From Gonatopus flavifemur (taxonomy: Eukaryota > Arthropoda > Insecta > Hymenoptera > Dryinidae), in assembly GCA_018340375.1 (NCBI GenBank), contig JAFFJZ010000007.1:4774001-4838000 (forward strand): a DNA stretch of 64,000 bases, read 5' to 3'. Shown here in pieces: positions 32,638 through 44,590 of the stretch. The notes beneath the pieces are model-generated. The model was given only the letters and a program-made list of their open reading frames with translations. It was not told where the DNA came from and did no database searches. The position numbers and the translations under genes were made by a program. The stretch's first letter is position 1; the number at the start of each line of letters is the position of its first letter.

Positions 32638-33113
32638 AAAAAATGTTCCAAACTTTTCCATACCTATGGAAGAGAAATTTCCCACATTAGTACAGGAAAA
32701 GTGAATTCCCGTATATATTCAGCAATTTACATACAAAAATACGTGAGAATGATTATTTGATAGGATGTTTCCATTCACATTAAAATGTCCGCAACAGGGA
32801 CCTTACAAACTGAACATGGCGATTTGATATGACAATGAGGTCTTGGTCGACGACGTAATTCCATCGTATTGACATCATTGTTTCATCAAAACGCCATGTT
32901 GACTGTGTAACCTTCCTGTTGCGAACATTTGGATGTGAATGGACTCTGAATGAAACATCTGTGATACTCACTTTTCCGTGTGCTGCTTAGGTTTACTGTA
33001 AATTGATAGGATTTTTCTGAATACTTATGAGGAAACTTCCTATCCATGTACATGGAGTAATTAACACATACATGTATGTGGAGTTCCCTATATACAAATT
33101 TTTTAGAATGTAC
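32638..33113. repeat. MITE with CACTCTAAAAAATGT end and internal palindrome
   Basis: The left end CACTCTAAAAAATGTTCC faces AAATTTTTTAGAATGT at the right. A clean inner palindrome, 32768-32943, pairs CCATTCACAT with ATGTGAATGG, and CCGCAACAGG with CCTGTTGCGA. It may be a second MITE nested in the first. Confidence 0.6.
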
Positions 33114-34145
33114 CGGTAATGTTTTAAGGAGGGAAGAGGGTGAGCTTTTTTCAATATAAGAAACAGTATATTTTTCATCATTTTTCTTGACGACCCCATT
33201 AATACATAATCATTCCTATAGATACTACATAATGGAGTAACATTTAAACAATATTCTATGAAATTTTCATGATTTTTATGAAAAAATTAGGCATTGACCG
33301 CGATTCTTCACGAAGGTTTAAAAAAAATGGTGCCCTTAATAACTCATCATTGAATCATCTGAGATCCAAAAACCAAAATGATTCTATTAGTTGATGAGTT
33401 TTCGCGGATAGTGCTGCCGAGTGTTTTTGTTTTATAGATTTCTCAATTTTCTATGGAATTCAAAAATCCGACTTGAAATTGGTATCATTTTGACAGTTTT
33501 AAGAAAAACCGAAACATTCCAACAATTTTCGGAAAAGCGGTTTTATCTTTAAACCTAACAAAATTTTGTGGAGTGAGTTTTCAATCATTTCTCATTAAAA
33601 ATTCTTCAATACTTGATTGAAAAAAATATGTTGAGAAAAGCTCATATCCATACAGTTTCGATTCTCTTTATCCTTCCAGATCCTAGTGGAAAAATTTCAC
33701 TGCAGATCTCTGGAAATTTTTAAAGATTTTCAGTGAAGTATTTTTCAGGGAATTTCAGTGATTTTCTGACAAATTTACAGTGGAAAAACGTGTTCAATAA
33801 ACACCAACATTTGTTCAGAATTTTTCTGAGTTTGACAAAATTTTAATACTTTCTCAGATTTTTCTCAGAGCTTTTCAAATAAATATTCAAAAATTTTCAA
33901 ATATTTTCTTTGCAAATAATAAAAGAATGAATGAAAATTGATATTCCTGAGATTCTGAATGATCATTTATAACAATTTATATAGCTTTCCTACCAAAACT
34001 GATATGATAACGTTTTTTCTCATTTGCATTCTTATCGAGATGAACTAATCTTCGACTTTGATATATGTTTCCTAAGAAATTCTTATCAGTTTTGGGGACA
34101 AAATCATACATACCGCTATATATCATAGATTATCGATCAGTTTGT
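33114..34145. other. AT-rich interval with no gene
   Basis: About 1 kb of AT-rich sequence with local TTTTTCAGTGAA / GGAAAAATTTCACT words (33690-33790) that suggest a decayed MITE. No coding sequence is supported. Confidence 0.4.
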
Positions 34146-34150
34146 CAGAC

Positions 34151-34390
34151 TTTTGGTATATTGTCAAACACACACTCTTGTGTTACTTCTAATATATGAT
34201 AGAGTGGGGATACACGCCGTGTGGCGGAAAGCTCTCTTAGAGCATTGCGAAGAGAATCGTCTCATGTAGAGACACGCATCTTGTAATCACCGGGTTTTTC
34301 ACCAGCATGTAATCCACATCAATATAGAAAGATTCACAGTTGAAATGAAAGATGTTCCAAGAAAGTGATTGCTTACAATTTATTTCGACA
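34151..34390 (+). repeat. 5' LTR of the copia element
   Basis: Ends TTTCGACA, followed directly by the primer-binding site. The start reads TTTTGGTATATTG where the 3' LTR has TGTTGGTATATTG, so the canonical TG has mutated to TT. The LTR contains the promoter and polyadenylation regions in this class; no TATA box could be singled out. Confidence 0.93.
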
Positions 34391-34406
34391 TGGTAGCAGA
34401 GCGTGG
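34391..34406 (+). promoter_or_regulatory. Primer-binding site for reverse transcription
   Basis: TGGTAGCAGAGCGTGG immediately after the 5' LTR matches the copia-type initiator-methionine tRNA binding site in general form (TGGTAxCAGAGC). Confidence 0.75.
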
Positions 34407-34590
34407 TTCTCGTGGTTCTCGTGGTTGCTGTGGATTACATGGTTCGTTTTTTTTTGTGAGCCTAATCGAAATTCTTTTCTAAAACGTGGTTTCGTGAGTA
34501 CGAAATGAAAATTCGTCTGTGAATTATACGTGAACGAGTATCGAGCTCCGTGTGTGAAATTTGTTATAAATCGTTAACTATATAGAAAAA

Positions 34591-35487
34591 ATGGCGTCGA
34601 CCCGGGAAAAATATAATATCGAAAAATTCGAAGGAAGAAACTTTGGAGCATGGGAGTTTCGTTTAAAAAGTATATTGAGTGCTTGTGGTGTATTAAAGAC
34701 CATAGGAGAAGCAACATTTAGTGATACCGCAACGAATGCTGTGGCGGAAGCAAAAGCGAAAGCTTTGTTAGTGAGTGCGGTGGCAGATAGCCATTTGGAA
34801 TACCTTCGAAACTAAAACACAGCGTACGAAACGTTGAAAAGTTTGGAGGACAATTTTAAATCCAAAGGAGTGAGGAGCAGCCTCTACCTACGACGAAAAC
34901 TTGGGGAATTGAAGTATAAAGAAAAAGAGCCACTCACAATGCATTTGGCTGAATTCGAAGAATTGTTTACGGAACTAAAAGATGCAGGGTGTAATGTATT
35001 GGATGGGGAGGAAATGAATTATATTCTCCTATCTATGCCCAGATCGTATGATCATGTTTTAACGGCCTTGGAAACGGTCGAAAATTTGGAAATAGAATTT
35101 GATCGGAATCGCTTGCTTGGCAGAGAAGAAAAGAAGAAAAATTCCGAGAACCAGGAAAGTCAAAGTGATGATTGTGCTTTTATTACGTGCTATGGTTGTG
35201 GAAAGCGCGGGCACAAAAAATTCCAGTGTCGGAATAATAAGAAACAAGGAAGAAGCGATCAGTACTATCAAAGTCGAAGTACCTCTCATCGAGCACAACA
35301 TTCTTCAAATCGAGGACATCCAAATCGTGGTTTTTCTTATCGTGGTCGAGGTCGTCAACAAAGCAACCATCAACAAGGAAGGTCGTCAAATTCTTACGTC
35401 ACTCAACGTTACCGAGAAGGAGAAGAAGAAGAAGAAGAAAGTAGGAGTATAGCTTTTATAACACAAGTAGATAATATATGTATTTGA
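34591..35487 (+). pseudogene. copia gag, one internal stop
   Basis: The capsid-like N-terminus (FEGRNFGAWEFRLKSIL) is followed by a TAA at 34813-34815. The same frame continues with the gag core (YLRRKLGELKYKEKEPLTMH, YILLSMPRSYDHVLTALE) to a CCHC zinc knuckle, CYGCGKRGHKKFQC, and a Gln/Arg/Ser-rich tail. A TGA at 35485-35487 separates gag from the protease frame, which is in phase. The gag protein would form the virus-like particle in the cytoplasm. Confidence 0.88.
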
Positions 35488-36650
35488 AAAGAAAAATTTT
35501 ATCCTATCACTTGGTGTCTAGATTCGGGTTGTTCAGATTATATAGTGGATGATGATGGGTTTTTTACAACTTTCATTTCCTTAAAAACACCTAAAAAAAT
35601 AGCAGCTGCAATAAATGGTGTGAATTTGTTGGTGGTTGGCATAGGAAATATAGAAGCAGTTTTTGTATATAATGATAGAAAGGTTCGTTGTACAATACGA
35701 AATGTGTTTTATGTACCCGAATCTAGAAAAAACCTTGTCAGTTTCGCGTATGGAAAGTGCGGGAATAAAAGTTATTTTCGAAAATAGTAGGGTAGATGCT
35801 CACCTGAATAACAAACCAATTTCGAATGGTGTCGGGGGAGGGTCACTTTATTTAGTCGACATGTATAAACATGAATTCCAAAGGTATTATTCAACTCAAG
35901 ATCGAGTGAGTTCGAATACTGCACATAATTCTTCAGATCTATGGCACAAAAGATTCGGTCATTTAGGGATACAGAATATCAAAACCTTATACACGGAACA
36001 TCTAGTCTTGGGATTGGAAAAATTTGAAAATTGTAATTTTGATAACTACTTATGTGAACCTGGCATTCTAGGTCAAATGACAAGATTGCAATTTGATAAG
36101 ACGAGAAAAAGGGCATCAAAACCTTTAGAGCTAGTCCATACGGATGTTTGCGGACCCATAACTCCGGAGACCTGGGATGGTTTCAGGTATCTCGTTACTT
36201 TTATCGATGATTATACCCACGTGGTCATTACTTATCTCTTGAGAAGAAAATCTGGAGTTTTTGAAAAATTTAAAACTTATTACAATTATGTCACAAGGAG
36301 GTTTAAGGAAGATCTTTTAACTTTAAGAGCCGACAATGGACGGGAGTATGTCTCACTGGAATTCCAAGATTTTTGTAAAGAACGAGGCATGAAACTTTCT
36401 TATACAGTGCCGTATAATCCGGAACTCAATGGTGTGGCTGAACGGATGAACCGCACGTTAATTGAAAGGACAAGAACAGTATTGCTGGATGCAAATCTCG
36501 GAAAGGAATTGTGGGGAGAGGCGATTAACTACGTGACTTACACTACAAACAAGAGTCCCACTAGTGCCCTGAATAAAACTCCCATGGAGATGTGGGAAGG
36601 AAGGAGACCAAATGTGGAAAATTTGTGGGTGTTCAGATGTGCGGCTTATA
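35488..36650 (+). pseudogene. copia pol, protease and integrase part
   Basis: Protease: WCLDSGCSDY (DSG active site) near 35508. One frameshift near 35747 moves the reading to the integrase frame. Integrase: DLWHKRFGHLG, degenerate Cys pair, HTDVCGPI (first Asp), ADNGREY (second Asp) and NPELNGVAERMNRTL (Glu), so the D,D,E set is complete. The frame breaks at CAAY (36649) where a LINE inserted, and resumes at 41867 with KHIPKELRRKL. Confidence 0.88.
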
Positions 36651-37035
36651 GATAGATAGATAGATAGATATGTTTATTTATGTTCTAGGATGAACATCCT
36701 GTGGAACAATTGAGAAAGAAGTATAAACAATAACAAAGATATTATATACAAAAATACTTATATATATACAGCATTAAACCCACAGCCCGAAAAGCAAAAA
36801 GAAGGCAGAATGAATGAACTTAAAAATAAAGATGAAATGAGAATGAGAGTGAGGATGAGATTACAAAGGTGTGAGAAATGAAAATACAGATATAAGATAG
36901 AGATACAATAGTTATAAATGCGCTGAATGAAGATGAAGGCAAATGAAAATACAGATATAAAATAGAGATACAATAGTTATAAATGCGCAGAATGAAGATG
37001 AAGGCAAGAAAAGCGTAAGATGAACCACGATGAAC

Positions 37036-39849
37036 CTACTTGGAAAGGAGTATATGTCTATGAGTGAGAAAGGGTGGAGGTGAGCAAGAAGTCATAATAC
37101 CTCTTTTGAAGACGTTAGGGGAAGAGCTACACTTGATGTTATCTGGGATCGTGTTCCAGAGTTTACTACCTGTTATTAAAAAAGATTTTTGATATGTGGT
37201 AGTACGATGCAGTGGTATTTTAAGGAGCCCCCTATTCGATCTAGTTCAACGAATTGCATCAGAGGTACCAAAGTTAAAACGATCGTAAAGAAAAGAAGGA
37301 TCCTTGAAAGCAAATAGATGATGCAAGTACGACCCCAGGAAAAATTTCCGTCGCTCAGAAAGTTCAAGCCAGCCGAGGCGCGTGAAGAAAGGAGAGATGT
37401 GGACATCTTTCCTGAGATTGAAAATAAACCGCACGCAGGCATTCAGTTTACGCTGCAGACGTATACTGTCTTCTTCGGAGAGATCAGTGAGAACTAAGCA
37501 ACAATAATCAAAATAGGGTATAACTAGCGTTGAAATCAGTTTAGTTCTCATCTGGATAGAGAGTGCGTTGCCATTAAGTCGCAATTGGTAGAGTGCGCAC
37601 GAGACTTTTCTGCAGACAGAAGTTACTTGCTCATTCCAATTAAGAGAAGGTGTCAGAATAATCCCAAGCGATTTAAGCGAAGAGACAAGATTTATAGGGG
37701 TGCCCTGAAGTATGATGTCCCGTAAGGAGCGAAGAGAAATATCGTTGACGTAACGTGGAGAACCAATGATCATGCAATTGGTTTTCAAGGGGTTCAGAAT
37801 CAGGTAGTTGGTGGAGCACCAGCTGGCAATTCTCTGTATACCGTCATTCAATTTCGAGATACATTCGTCTATGAGAAAAGGTGAAGTATGCAAATAAATA
37901 TAAAAGTCATCAGCGAATTTAAAGAGTTTACAATGGTGAATAATCGAATTTATGTCGGTGACATACAGTGCGAATAAGAGAGGGCCCAGGCGAGAGCCTT
38001 AGGGAACACCTGAGGTAACTGGAGTCCATTCGGAGCAACCTTTAGAGCTTCTAACTGATTGCGTGCGACCAGATAGATAGGACCAAAACCACTTCAGCAC
38101 GGGGGTAGATATATTGAAAGAAGCGAGTTTTTGTATAAGCAAAGAGTGGTTAACGGTATCAAAAGCTCTTGAGAAATCAAACCCCACCAAAAGAGTGATC
38201 ATGCGCTTATCAATCGCTTCACGAACATAATCAGTCAATTTTAGAAGAGCAGTTTGAGTGGAGCGGTGTTTGATGAATCCACACTGATATTGGTCAAGTA
38301 GAGAATTCTTGGTCAAAAAATCACACAAGAAGTGATGGACGATCTTTTCAAGTATTTTAGATGACTCACAGAGAATGGGGATAGGGTGAAAATCACGTGG
38401 AGTTTGTGGAGATCTTGTTTTAGGTATAGGTGTAATGGAGCATTTCCACGCCATAGGAAAGAAAGATAGCATGAGAGAGGAATTGAATAAGGTCAGTAGG
38501 AATGGAAAAATGGACGGAGCGATCAGGTTAAGGAATCGACCAGGAAGCCCATCTGAAGGAATAGTATTTGAGTTAGTAAAATGATAGAAATGTAGCAGAT
38601 CACGAGGAGTCAAGTGAGGGAAAAAGAAAAGGTTGTCACTGTAGCCGAGACTTTGGTCGAGAATGGGCGGTGGAGGACAGGCCGGATGGAAGCCAGCAGA
38701 GAAGTGTAAACTAAGCTCGTTCACACAAAATTTATCCGCGGGCGGATGATTACTATTAGATTTGATTATTCTCAGGGTACGAAGTTCTCTCCAAAGTGTG
38801 CGTGAGTCGGGAGTGCCCATCAATCTGTCGTTATAATATTGACGCTTCGCATTCCTGAGAGAAGTAACAACGTTGTTCCTCAGTCGTGTAAAGAGTAGAT
38901 GACATTCAGGATTTCTTGTGCGGAGATATGTCCTCCTCGCAGTGTTACGTTCACGGATGAGATTACGAATCTCCTGAGTTATCCAGGGAGAAGGAGGACG
39001 TCTGGGAGTGAACCTTCTGATCGGTACTCCACTATTGTATAGATCAGTGAGATAATCATGGAAAACCCCAACACACTCATCAATATTTGTGATACCCGAG
39101 TTCCCGATGTTCAGCAAAATCGATGGTATATCAATATCTTGCCCATTGATACGCGAGTAATCACGCACAGAGACGATCCGCTGTTGACTCATGGGTAGAT
39201 TGAAAGAGTATTCAATGGAGATCATGTCATGCCGAGATAGAGAAGGCATTTCCTTTTGTTCATGGTCAATCACTTTGGAGAGATCGTCCACTACACATAA
39301 GTCAAGCAAGGTAGAAGAGATGGACGTGTGATGAGTGGGGCCGTAGGGGACAATGGCCAGATTCAGACTGGAGAGTATTTTACGGAGATAAGTACTATCA
39401 GGAGATGAACGGCACAAGTCGGTGTTCCAGTCACCCATAATGATTTTGTCGTGATAGTCAGTACTCAGTGTAGAGATCACCGTTTCCAAATTAGCAAATC
39501 CTATTTTCGGAGGTCTGTAAACTACACCAATGAGTACTTTGCGCATACACGTGCTGGAAACCTGGACGAATAGATATTCGGGTTGTGGACAAGTGGCATC
39601 GTACTCAGATTTCTGTATAATTTTGTATTGGAGATTCTGTTTAATATAGAGACAGACCCCCCCGCCAATACGACCCACCCTATCGCAACGAAAGACCACA
39701 TATCCATCCAATGAGCAGAATGAGTCATCCATGTCACTCCTAAGTCAGGTCTCGGATACCGCAATAACATCGTACTTATTCGGATTCTTAGTGCAGAAAA
39801 AATCAGAGAATTCATCAAAATGAGCCATAAGTGATTGTGCATTAACATG
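37036..39849 (-). pseudogene. LINE ORF2, endonuclease-reverse transcriptase
   Basis: Starts with MCHVNAQSLMAHFDEF on the minus strand. The endonuclease shows GVVYRPP, IMGDWNTD and SLSRHDMIS. The reverse transcriptase shows ITPIPKT, QYQCGFIKHRSTQTALLKL, GFDFSRAFDTVNHSLL and FKFADDFYIY (catalytic FADD). The C-terminus has KLWNTIPDNI and ends at 37036. Three in-frame stops interrupt it: TGA at 39748-39750 (expected Trp in the SETWL motif), TAA at 37998-38000 (expected Gln before GSxLGPLLF) and TGA near 37246-37248 (likely Arg). No frameshift was noticed, so decay is by point changes only. Confidence 0.9.
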
Positions 39850-39912
39850 ACACATTTTTAACGAACGGAAAACTTCATTAGAGTGAGAGTTTGAGGGTCG
39901 AATCGGGAGTCA

Positions 39913-41018
39913 CCTAAGTTGATCAAAGTCCCTGTTAGATGAGATGACGATAACATTTGAGGTATCATCTTTTTTCACCAGAAAACGTCCATTCCTCGAC
40001 CAAGTATGGAGATATCCTTTAGACTTCGCAACTTTCTTAGTTTCTGCGAGAAGAGAGGCTATATCAGACGGCAGATATTCATTAAGATAAAGCCTAGACT
40101 TAGGTAGAGAGGGATTAATATCAGACGCGTCGACTAATCCTGTAGAACGTTTGGCCTCAAGTATTTTCGTTCGGAGAGAAGGAGAATCAAGCTCCATAAG
40201 GATGGTACGTGGACGCGATGTAGTTTTGGTGGAGCGAAGACGAAATGCTCTCACAATGTTAGATTGGGTGATCTGAACATTAAGATGAGCCAAGACATCC
40301 ATGATACGGCTCGGAATGAATTCATCAGGAAGTTCAGGTAATCCTGAAAGAGTGAGAAGGTTCCTATTCGATTGAGAGCGCAGCGCTCGAAGTTCTTCTT
40401 GCAACTTGGTATTTTGTTGTTCCAATTCAGAGATGCGTGCTGAGTGAGATTGAGAGTTATCTTCAATGGTTATAACACGCTGGCTAAGCGATATGAGGCT
40501 GACATCAGTCATTGAGTTCCAGTGAGGTTTTTAATTCCTGGTAGTCTTTAGTGAGCGATTTCACATCCTGATTGACTGTCATAACAGCCTGTTCAAGCCC
40601 CGCAAATTTGCTGGATAAAGAGGAGACATTGTTTTCGATGGAAGACAGTTGTTGAAGTCGAGCATGAACCTCAGTATTATTGCGTTCTTGCCGTTCAATG
40701 AAATTATCGAGTTTATCTGAGGATATTTGAATAGTTCTCATAATATCATCTATGGTGAAGTGTATTAGGAGTAGTACCACCACTGGTGTTGCGATCAACC
40801 ATCGAAGTTGACGGACAATCAACTTCCATTGATGAGGGAGGGATATCTCCAGACTTTTTGAAGGATTCCAAGGGACCTTTGCAAAGTACAAGCTCGTTGT
40901 TGTGGTTGTACGTTTTATGTAGTTTCACACAACCAGGATGGGAATATTTTATGCACGGTGTACACTTAATGACATCCGTTTTCACAGATTTTCTGCAGAT
41001 TGAGCAAATGTGATCCAT
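39913..41018 (-). pseudogene. LINE ORF1, PHD-like zinc finger and coiled coil
   Basis: On the minus strand the N-terminus (MDHICSICRKSV, CTPCIKYSHPGC) has a Cys/His pattern like a PHD-type finger. A shift in frame near 40755 leads into a coiled-coil region (DKLDNFIERQERNNTEVHAR, LSSIENNVSSLSSKFAGLEQ). A second shift near 40510 leads into another coiled coil and a C-terminal RNA-binding-like region ending FDQLR, stop 39913. ORF1 proteins of this type bind the LINE RNA. The two frameshifts show it is non-functional. Confidence 0.75.
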
Positions 41019-41866
41019 TGTAATAATGAAAGAGAAAAATCTGGTACTAATATGTGTGAAAATCCAAATAAAAAACGAATTATATAGAATAGAAGTCGTT
41101 GTAAGAACGGTTAAGATGAGTATATGCTACGTTGGGTGAGAGAGAGCACCATCGAGTAGTTAGAGAGACAGAGATGAGAGCAATAACGTAGAAAGAATAC
41201 AACAGTGTGCACGTATCTATACACTCGGTATCATAGTATATGTGTGACACACACCACGCAGTATATACGAACGAACGCTAGTACTATGAAATAATCGCGC
41301 ATTATAATTATAAATGTAATGAAAGTATTATTGAGAAATGCATCACCGAATTATTATCTATGTAGACCGCAAATGAGGATAGAGAAAGCATGTGTCAAAA
41401 ACCTCGTTGAAAAATGATGTGATACGAATTAGTATGCCAACAAAGATGTCGTCAAGGCTCCCGTTGGAAGGCAAGATTTATGCTGTGGAGTGTGGATGTG
41501 CTACGATGGCCAATACCTCAACGTTACCGTGATGACGTGTAGAGAAGACAGACCAATCAATGATAAGAGGCGAATGATAAGCGCCACGCGCGAAAAGCAC
41601 TTGTAATACACCAGCCTTGGTCTTCCCGCTTGGCAGATGCTCCAACAACACCAGATAAATGCAAATCACAAAACATCCACCATCGGCTGCCAACGAAACA
41701 GCTACTTATCGTTAGTTGCTCAAAAAAATGCCCGAGCCGATAAGGGATGCACTGAAACAAGGTCGACCCCGATAGGGCCACAAAATATGCAGTAAAACAG
41801 TAGACAAAGTAGAGCGAAGCAAGAGCGTGCAGGCTTATACTCACAGAGAGAGAGAGAGAGAGAGAG
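41019..41866 (-). other. LINE 5' UTR with CT repeat
   Basis: No ORF of note on the minus strand. The outermost bases are a CT/GA dinucleotide run (plus strand 41843-41866). In this group of LINEs the 5' UTR holds an internal promoter; none could be pinpointed here. Confidence 0.5.
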
Positions 41867-44053
41867 TATAAACACATTCCAAAGGAACTAAGGAGAAAGT
41901 TGGACCCAAGAAGTGAAAAACTTGTCATGGTAGGTTATGCGCCTCATGGTGTGTACAGACTTCGGGACCCGGTCAAGAGGAAAATAGTATTAGAGAGAAA
42001 CGTCATCTTTGATGAAAATTGGAAGGAGAGAAAAGAAAGCAAACTATCAGGTATTGAAATAGATATAAATGAAAACTTTTCAGATAAAACCCGAGATGCT
42101 GATCACGAAAATGTAGCAGAAGATGATAGCGTCAGAGAAGTTTATGAACCAGATTAGGAGAATCAACCTAACCTAGAGGAGACAGGAGTTGAGGAAACAG
42201 AAACCGATAATCCAAGCAGCGATGCCATTATTCCCTAGAAAAATCCGTAGATTTTTCGTGATTGGTCATTTCTTTCCAAATTGAAAACATGATTGGCTGG
42301 TTGTACAAGAAATGACCAATCATTAGATGCTACGGATTTTTCTAGGGAATAATGGCATCGCTGAATCCAAGGAGATCTTACAGGTCGAAGAAACGGCCGC
42401 GTTGGCAAGAAAATTACAGGATAGATTATTCTGGTGGAGAGACTCCTAGAATCAGGAAGAAACCGCGTAGTGAAGAGAATCGACAAATAGATTTCACAGA
42501 AGAAGGACGAGGAGGCTATGTTTGCCCTATACTCGGAAAATTTCTTTGATGACGTACCCAAAACGCCAGATGAGATTGAAGAACGAGCGGATAAGGGTCA
42601 TTGGAAAGAAGCAGTGAGGGAAGAAATTGAAAGTTCAATGGAATGTGACACCTGGGAGGTAAAAGCAAAACAGGAGAACGAAAAATTGATAGACTGTAAA
42701 TGGATATTCTCCAAGAAACAAATAGGGGAAGATGAATTCAAATATAAAGCCAGACTTGTGGCTAGAGGGTTCCAACAGAAAACGAATTCTGATGATGTTT
42801 ATTCTCCCATCCTGAGGCTCCAAACGTTTAGGATTCTATTATCCATAGCGGTCCAAAGAAATTATCAAATCCATCAGATGGATGTGAAAAGTGAATTCCT
42901 ATATGGGCGCATTAACGAGGAAGTTTACCTGAAACCATCCCCGGGTATAAATGCAGAAGAAAATATGTCGTTGAAATTGAATAGGTCTTTGTATGGTTTG
43001 AAATCATCTCCGAAAAATTGGTATGAACATTTTAATAGTCTGATGATTAAGGAGGGCTTTAAACGTTCGGAAAACGATTACTGTTCATATTTTAAAGATT
43101 GTATTTATGTACTTGTTTACATCGATGATTTGCTTATTTTCAGCAGTATGGAACAGAAAATTGCAGAACTGAAACGTTTTCTATTTTCTAAATTCAAAAT
43201 GAAATATTTGGGCCGAGATAAAATTGAGTATCTTGGTATTTCCATAAACAAAGTTGAAGATAGGTTGGAAATAAACCAAAGCGATTATGTTAGAAAGATC
43301 TTAGAAAAATATGGCATGGAAGATTGTAAAGCTTCGGTTACTCCAATGAATATGAATTTCTTTTTATATAAGAATTGTACTTTGGATAGATCATTAGAAA
43401 ATCGGTGTGGATCACTCATAGGATCTTTGATGTATGTTACTACTGGCACAAGGCCGGATTTGGCAGCATCGGTTTATTATCTCAGTAGATTTCAATCGAA
43501 TCCTAGCAGGAAATTATGATGAGGACTAAAGAGAATTTTGAGGTATGTAAAAGGTACCATTGATGTTAAATTAGTGTCCGAAGCGAAAACTGTCCCTTTG
43601 GTGGGTTTCGCAGATGCGGATTGGGGTAGGAGCGAGGACGGAAATCCACAACTGGTTACTTGTTTCAAGTGTATAATAACACTGTTATTTGGAAATCAAA
43701 GAAATAAGCTACGGTGGCTTTGAGTACGGCTGAGGCCGAATTGATTTCTTTATGTGAGGCTACTGTCGAGGCGTGCTGGATAAGGAAAGTGCTTCTGGAT
43801 TTTAATGTTCAATTTTCTCCAATCGTTATTCGGGAAGATAATCAGAGTACTATTAGAGCCGAAAAAAAATCCTGAGCAGAAAAGGCTCAAGCATACGGAT
43901 ATTGAATATAATTCCTTGAAACAAAAGGTGGAAGAAGGAATTATTCGTATCGAGTATGTTGAGACCGGTAAACAGCTCGCAGATTTTCTGACCAAACCTT
44001 TGGATAAGAAGAAATTGTTATCATGCGTTGATCGCATAGGCCTAAGTCGTTAA
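41867..44053 (+). pseudogene. copia pol, integrase end, reverse transcriptase and RNase H
   Basis: Resumes the integrase C-terminus (KLVMVGYAPHGVYRLRDP). A TAG at 42155-42157 and a 147 bp MITE (42217-42363) break the linker. The reverse transcriptase frame (about 42518-43519) has CKWIFSKKQ, KARLVARGFQQ, MDVKSEFLYG, YGLKSSPKNW and YIDDLLIF (YxDD site), then ends in two adjacent TGA codons after NPSRKL. RNase H fragments follow in different frames: GFADADWG near 43600, ALSTAEAEL near 43719 and a last segment KRLKHTDIEYN to LADFLTKPL, stop 44053. The order matches copia; the gene is clearly dead. Confidence 0.9.
42217..42363. mobile_element. 147 bp hAT-type MITE with perfect 8 bp TSD
   Basis: Termini CAGCGATGCCATTATTCCCT and its exact complement run ~35 bp into the element. 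The flanks AATCCAAG at 42209-42216 and 42364-42371 are identical. An 8 bp duplication with CAGxG ends fits hAT mobilisation. It lies in copia pol and is therefore younger than the copia copy. Confidence 0.92.
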
Positions 44054-44205
44054 TTTTAGGATATAAAGGTTTCTGTCATTATTTTAAGTTAGAAATAAGT
44101 TGAAACTCTTTTTTTCGGTGAACCATTTTGTTTGGAGAAGTATGCTAACCTTTTGGTTCACTGACTGTATATATGTTTGTAAGTATACCAGTTGCAAGAG
44201 TGTCT

Positions 44206-44218
44206 GTTTGTGGGGGAG
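44206..44218 (+). promoter_or_regulatory. Polypurine tract of the copia element
   Basis: GTTTGTGGGGGAG immediately precedes the 3' LTR; the GGGGGAG run is the likely plus-strand primer. Confidence 0.7.
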
Positions 44219-44458
44219 TGTTGGTATATTGTCAAACACACACTCTTGTGTTACTTCTAATATATGATAGAGTGGGGATACACGCCGTATGGCGGGGAGC
44301 TCTCTTAGAGCATTGCGAAGAAAACCGTCTCATGTAGAGACACGCATCCTGTAATCACCGGATTTTTCACCAGCATGTAATCCACATCAATATAGAAAGA
44401 TTCACAGTTGAAATAAAAGATGTTTCAAGAAAGTGATTGCTTACAATTTATTTCGACA
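44219..44458 (+). repeat. 3' LTR of the copia element
   Basis: Begins TGTTGGTATATTG and ends TTTCGACA. About ten differences from the 5' LTR are visible, most of them transitions. Confidence 0.93.
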
Positions 44459-44590
44459 CACACAAATCCATTTTAATTAATTTTCCAATTATTCACAGAA
44501 TTTTATTGCCGATTTTAACTTTTCATTAACTTGAGATGTGATAATACTTACAATTCATTCTTGAAAAAATATGTATTCCTCAAAAATTAT

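Larger units (their letters stand above)
36651..41866 (-). mobile_element. Full-length two-ORF LINE (CR1/jockey-like group), minus strand
   Basis: This 5.2 kb element lies between copies of TATA (36647-36650 and 41867-41870). The 3' end (left, plus strand) is a short GATA repeat tail (about 36651-36670). Coding order on the minus strand is ORF1 (41018-39913) then ORF2 (39849-37036). About 850 bp of 5' UTR ends in a CT/GA repeat next to 41866. Presence of both ORFs and a long 5' UTR indicates a full-length insertion into the copia integrase gene. Confidence 0.88.
34151..44458 (+). mobile_element. copia-type LTR retrotransposon, degenerate, with two nested insertions
   Basis: LTRs of 240 bp at 34151-34390 and 44219-44458 bound gag and pol in the copia order (protease, integrase, reverse transcriptase, RNase H). 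The LTRs differ at about 10 of 240 sites by eye (~4%). Flanking pentamers CAGAC (34146-34150) and CACAC (44459-44463) could be a target duplication with one change. Without its inserts (36651-41866 and 42217-42363) the element is about 4.9 kb, the normal copia size. Several stops and frameshifts make it non-autonomous. Confidence 0.93.

Noticed and set aside
35059..35452. Alternative-frame ORFs over copia gag
   Set aside because: The gag frame has the CCHC zinc knuckle and conserved gag motifs; the others are shadows.
34151..44458. Possible endogenous retrovirus with an envelope gene
   Set aside because: Domain order is integrase before reverse transcriptase (copia), and no envelope ORF follows RNase H.
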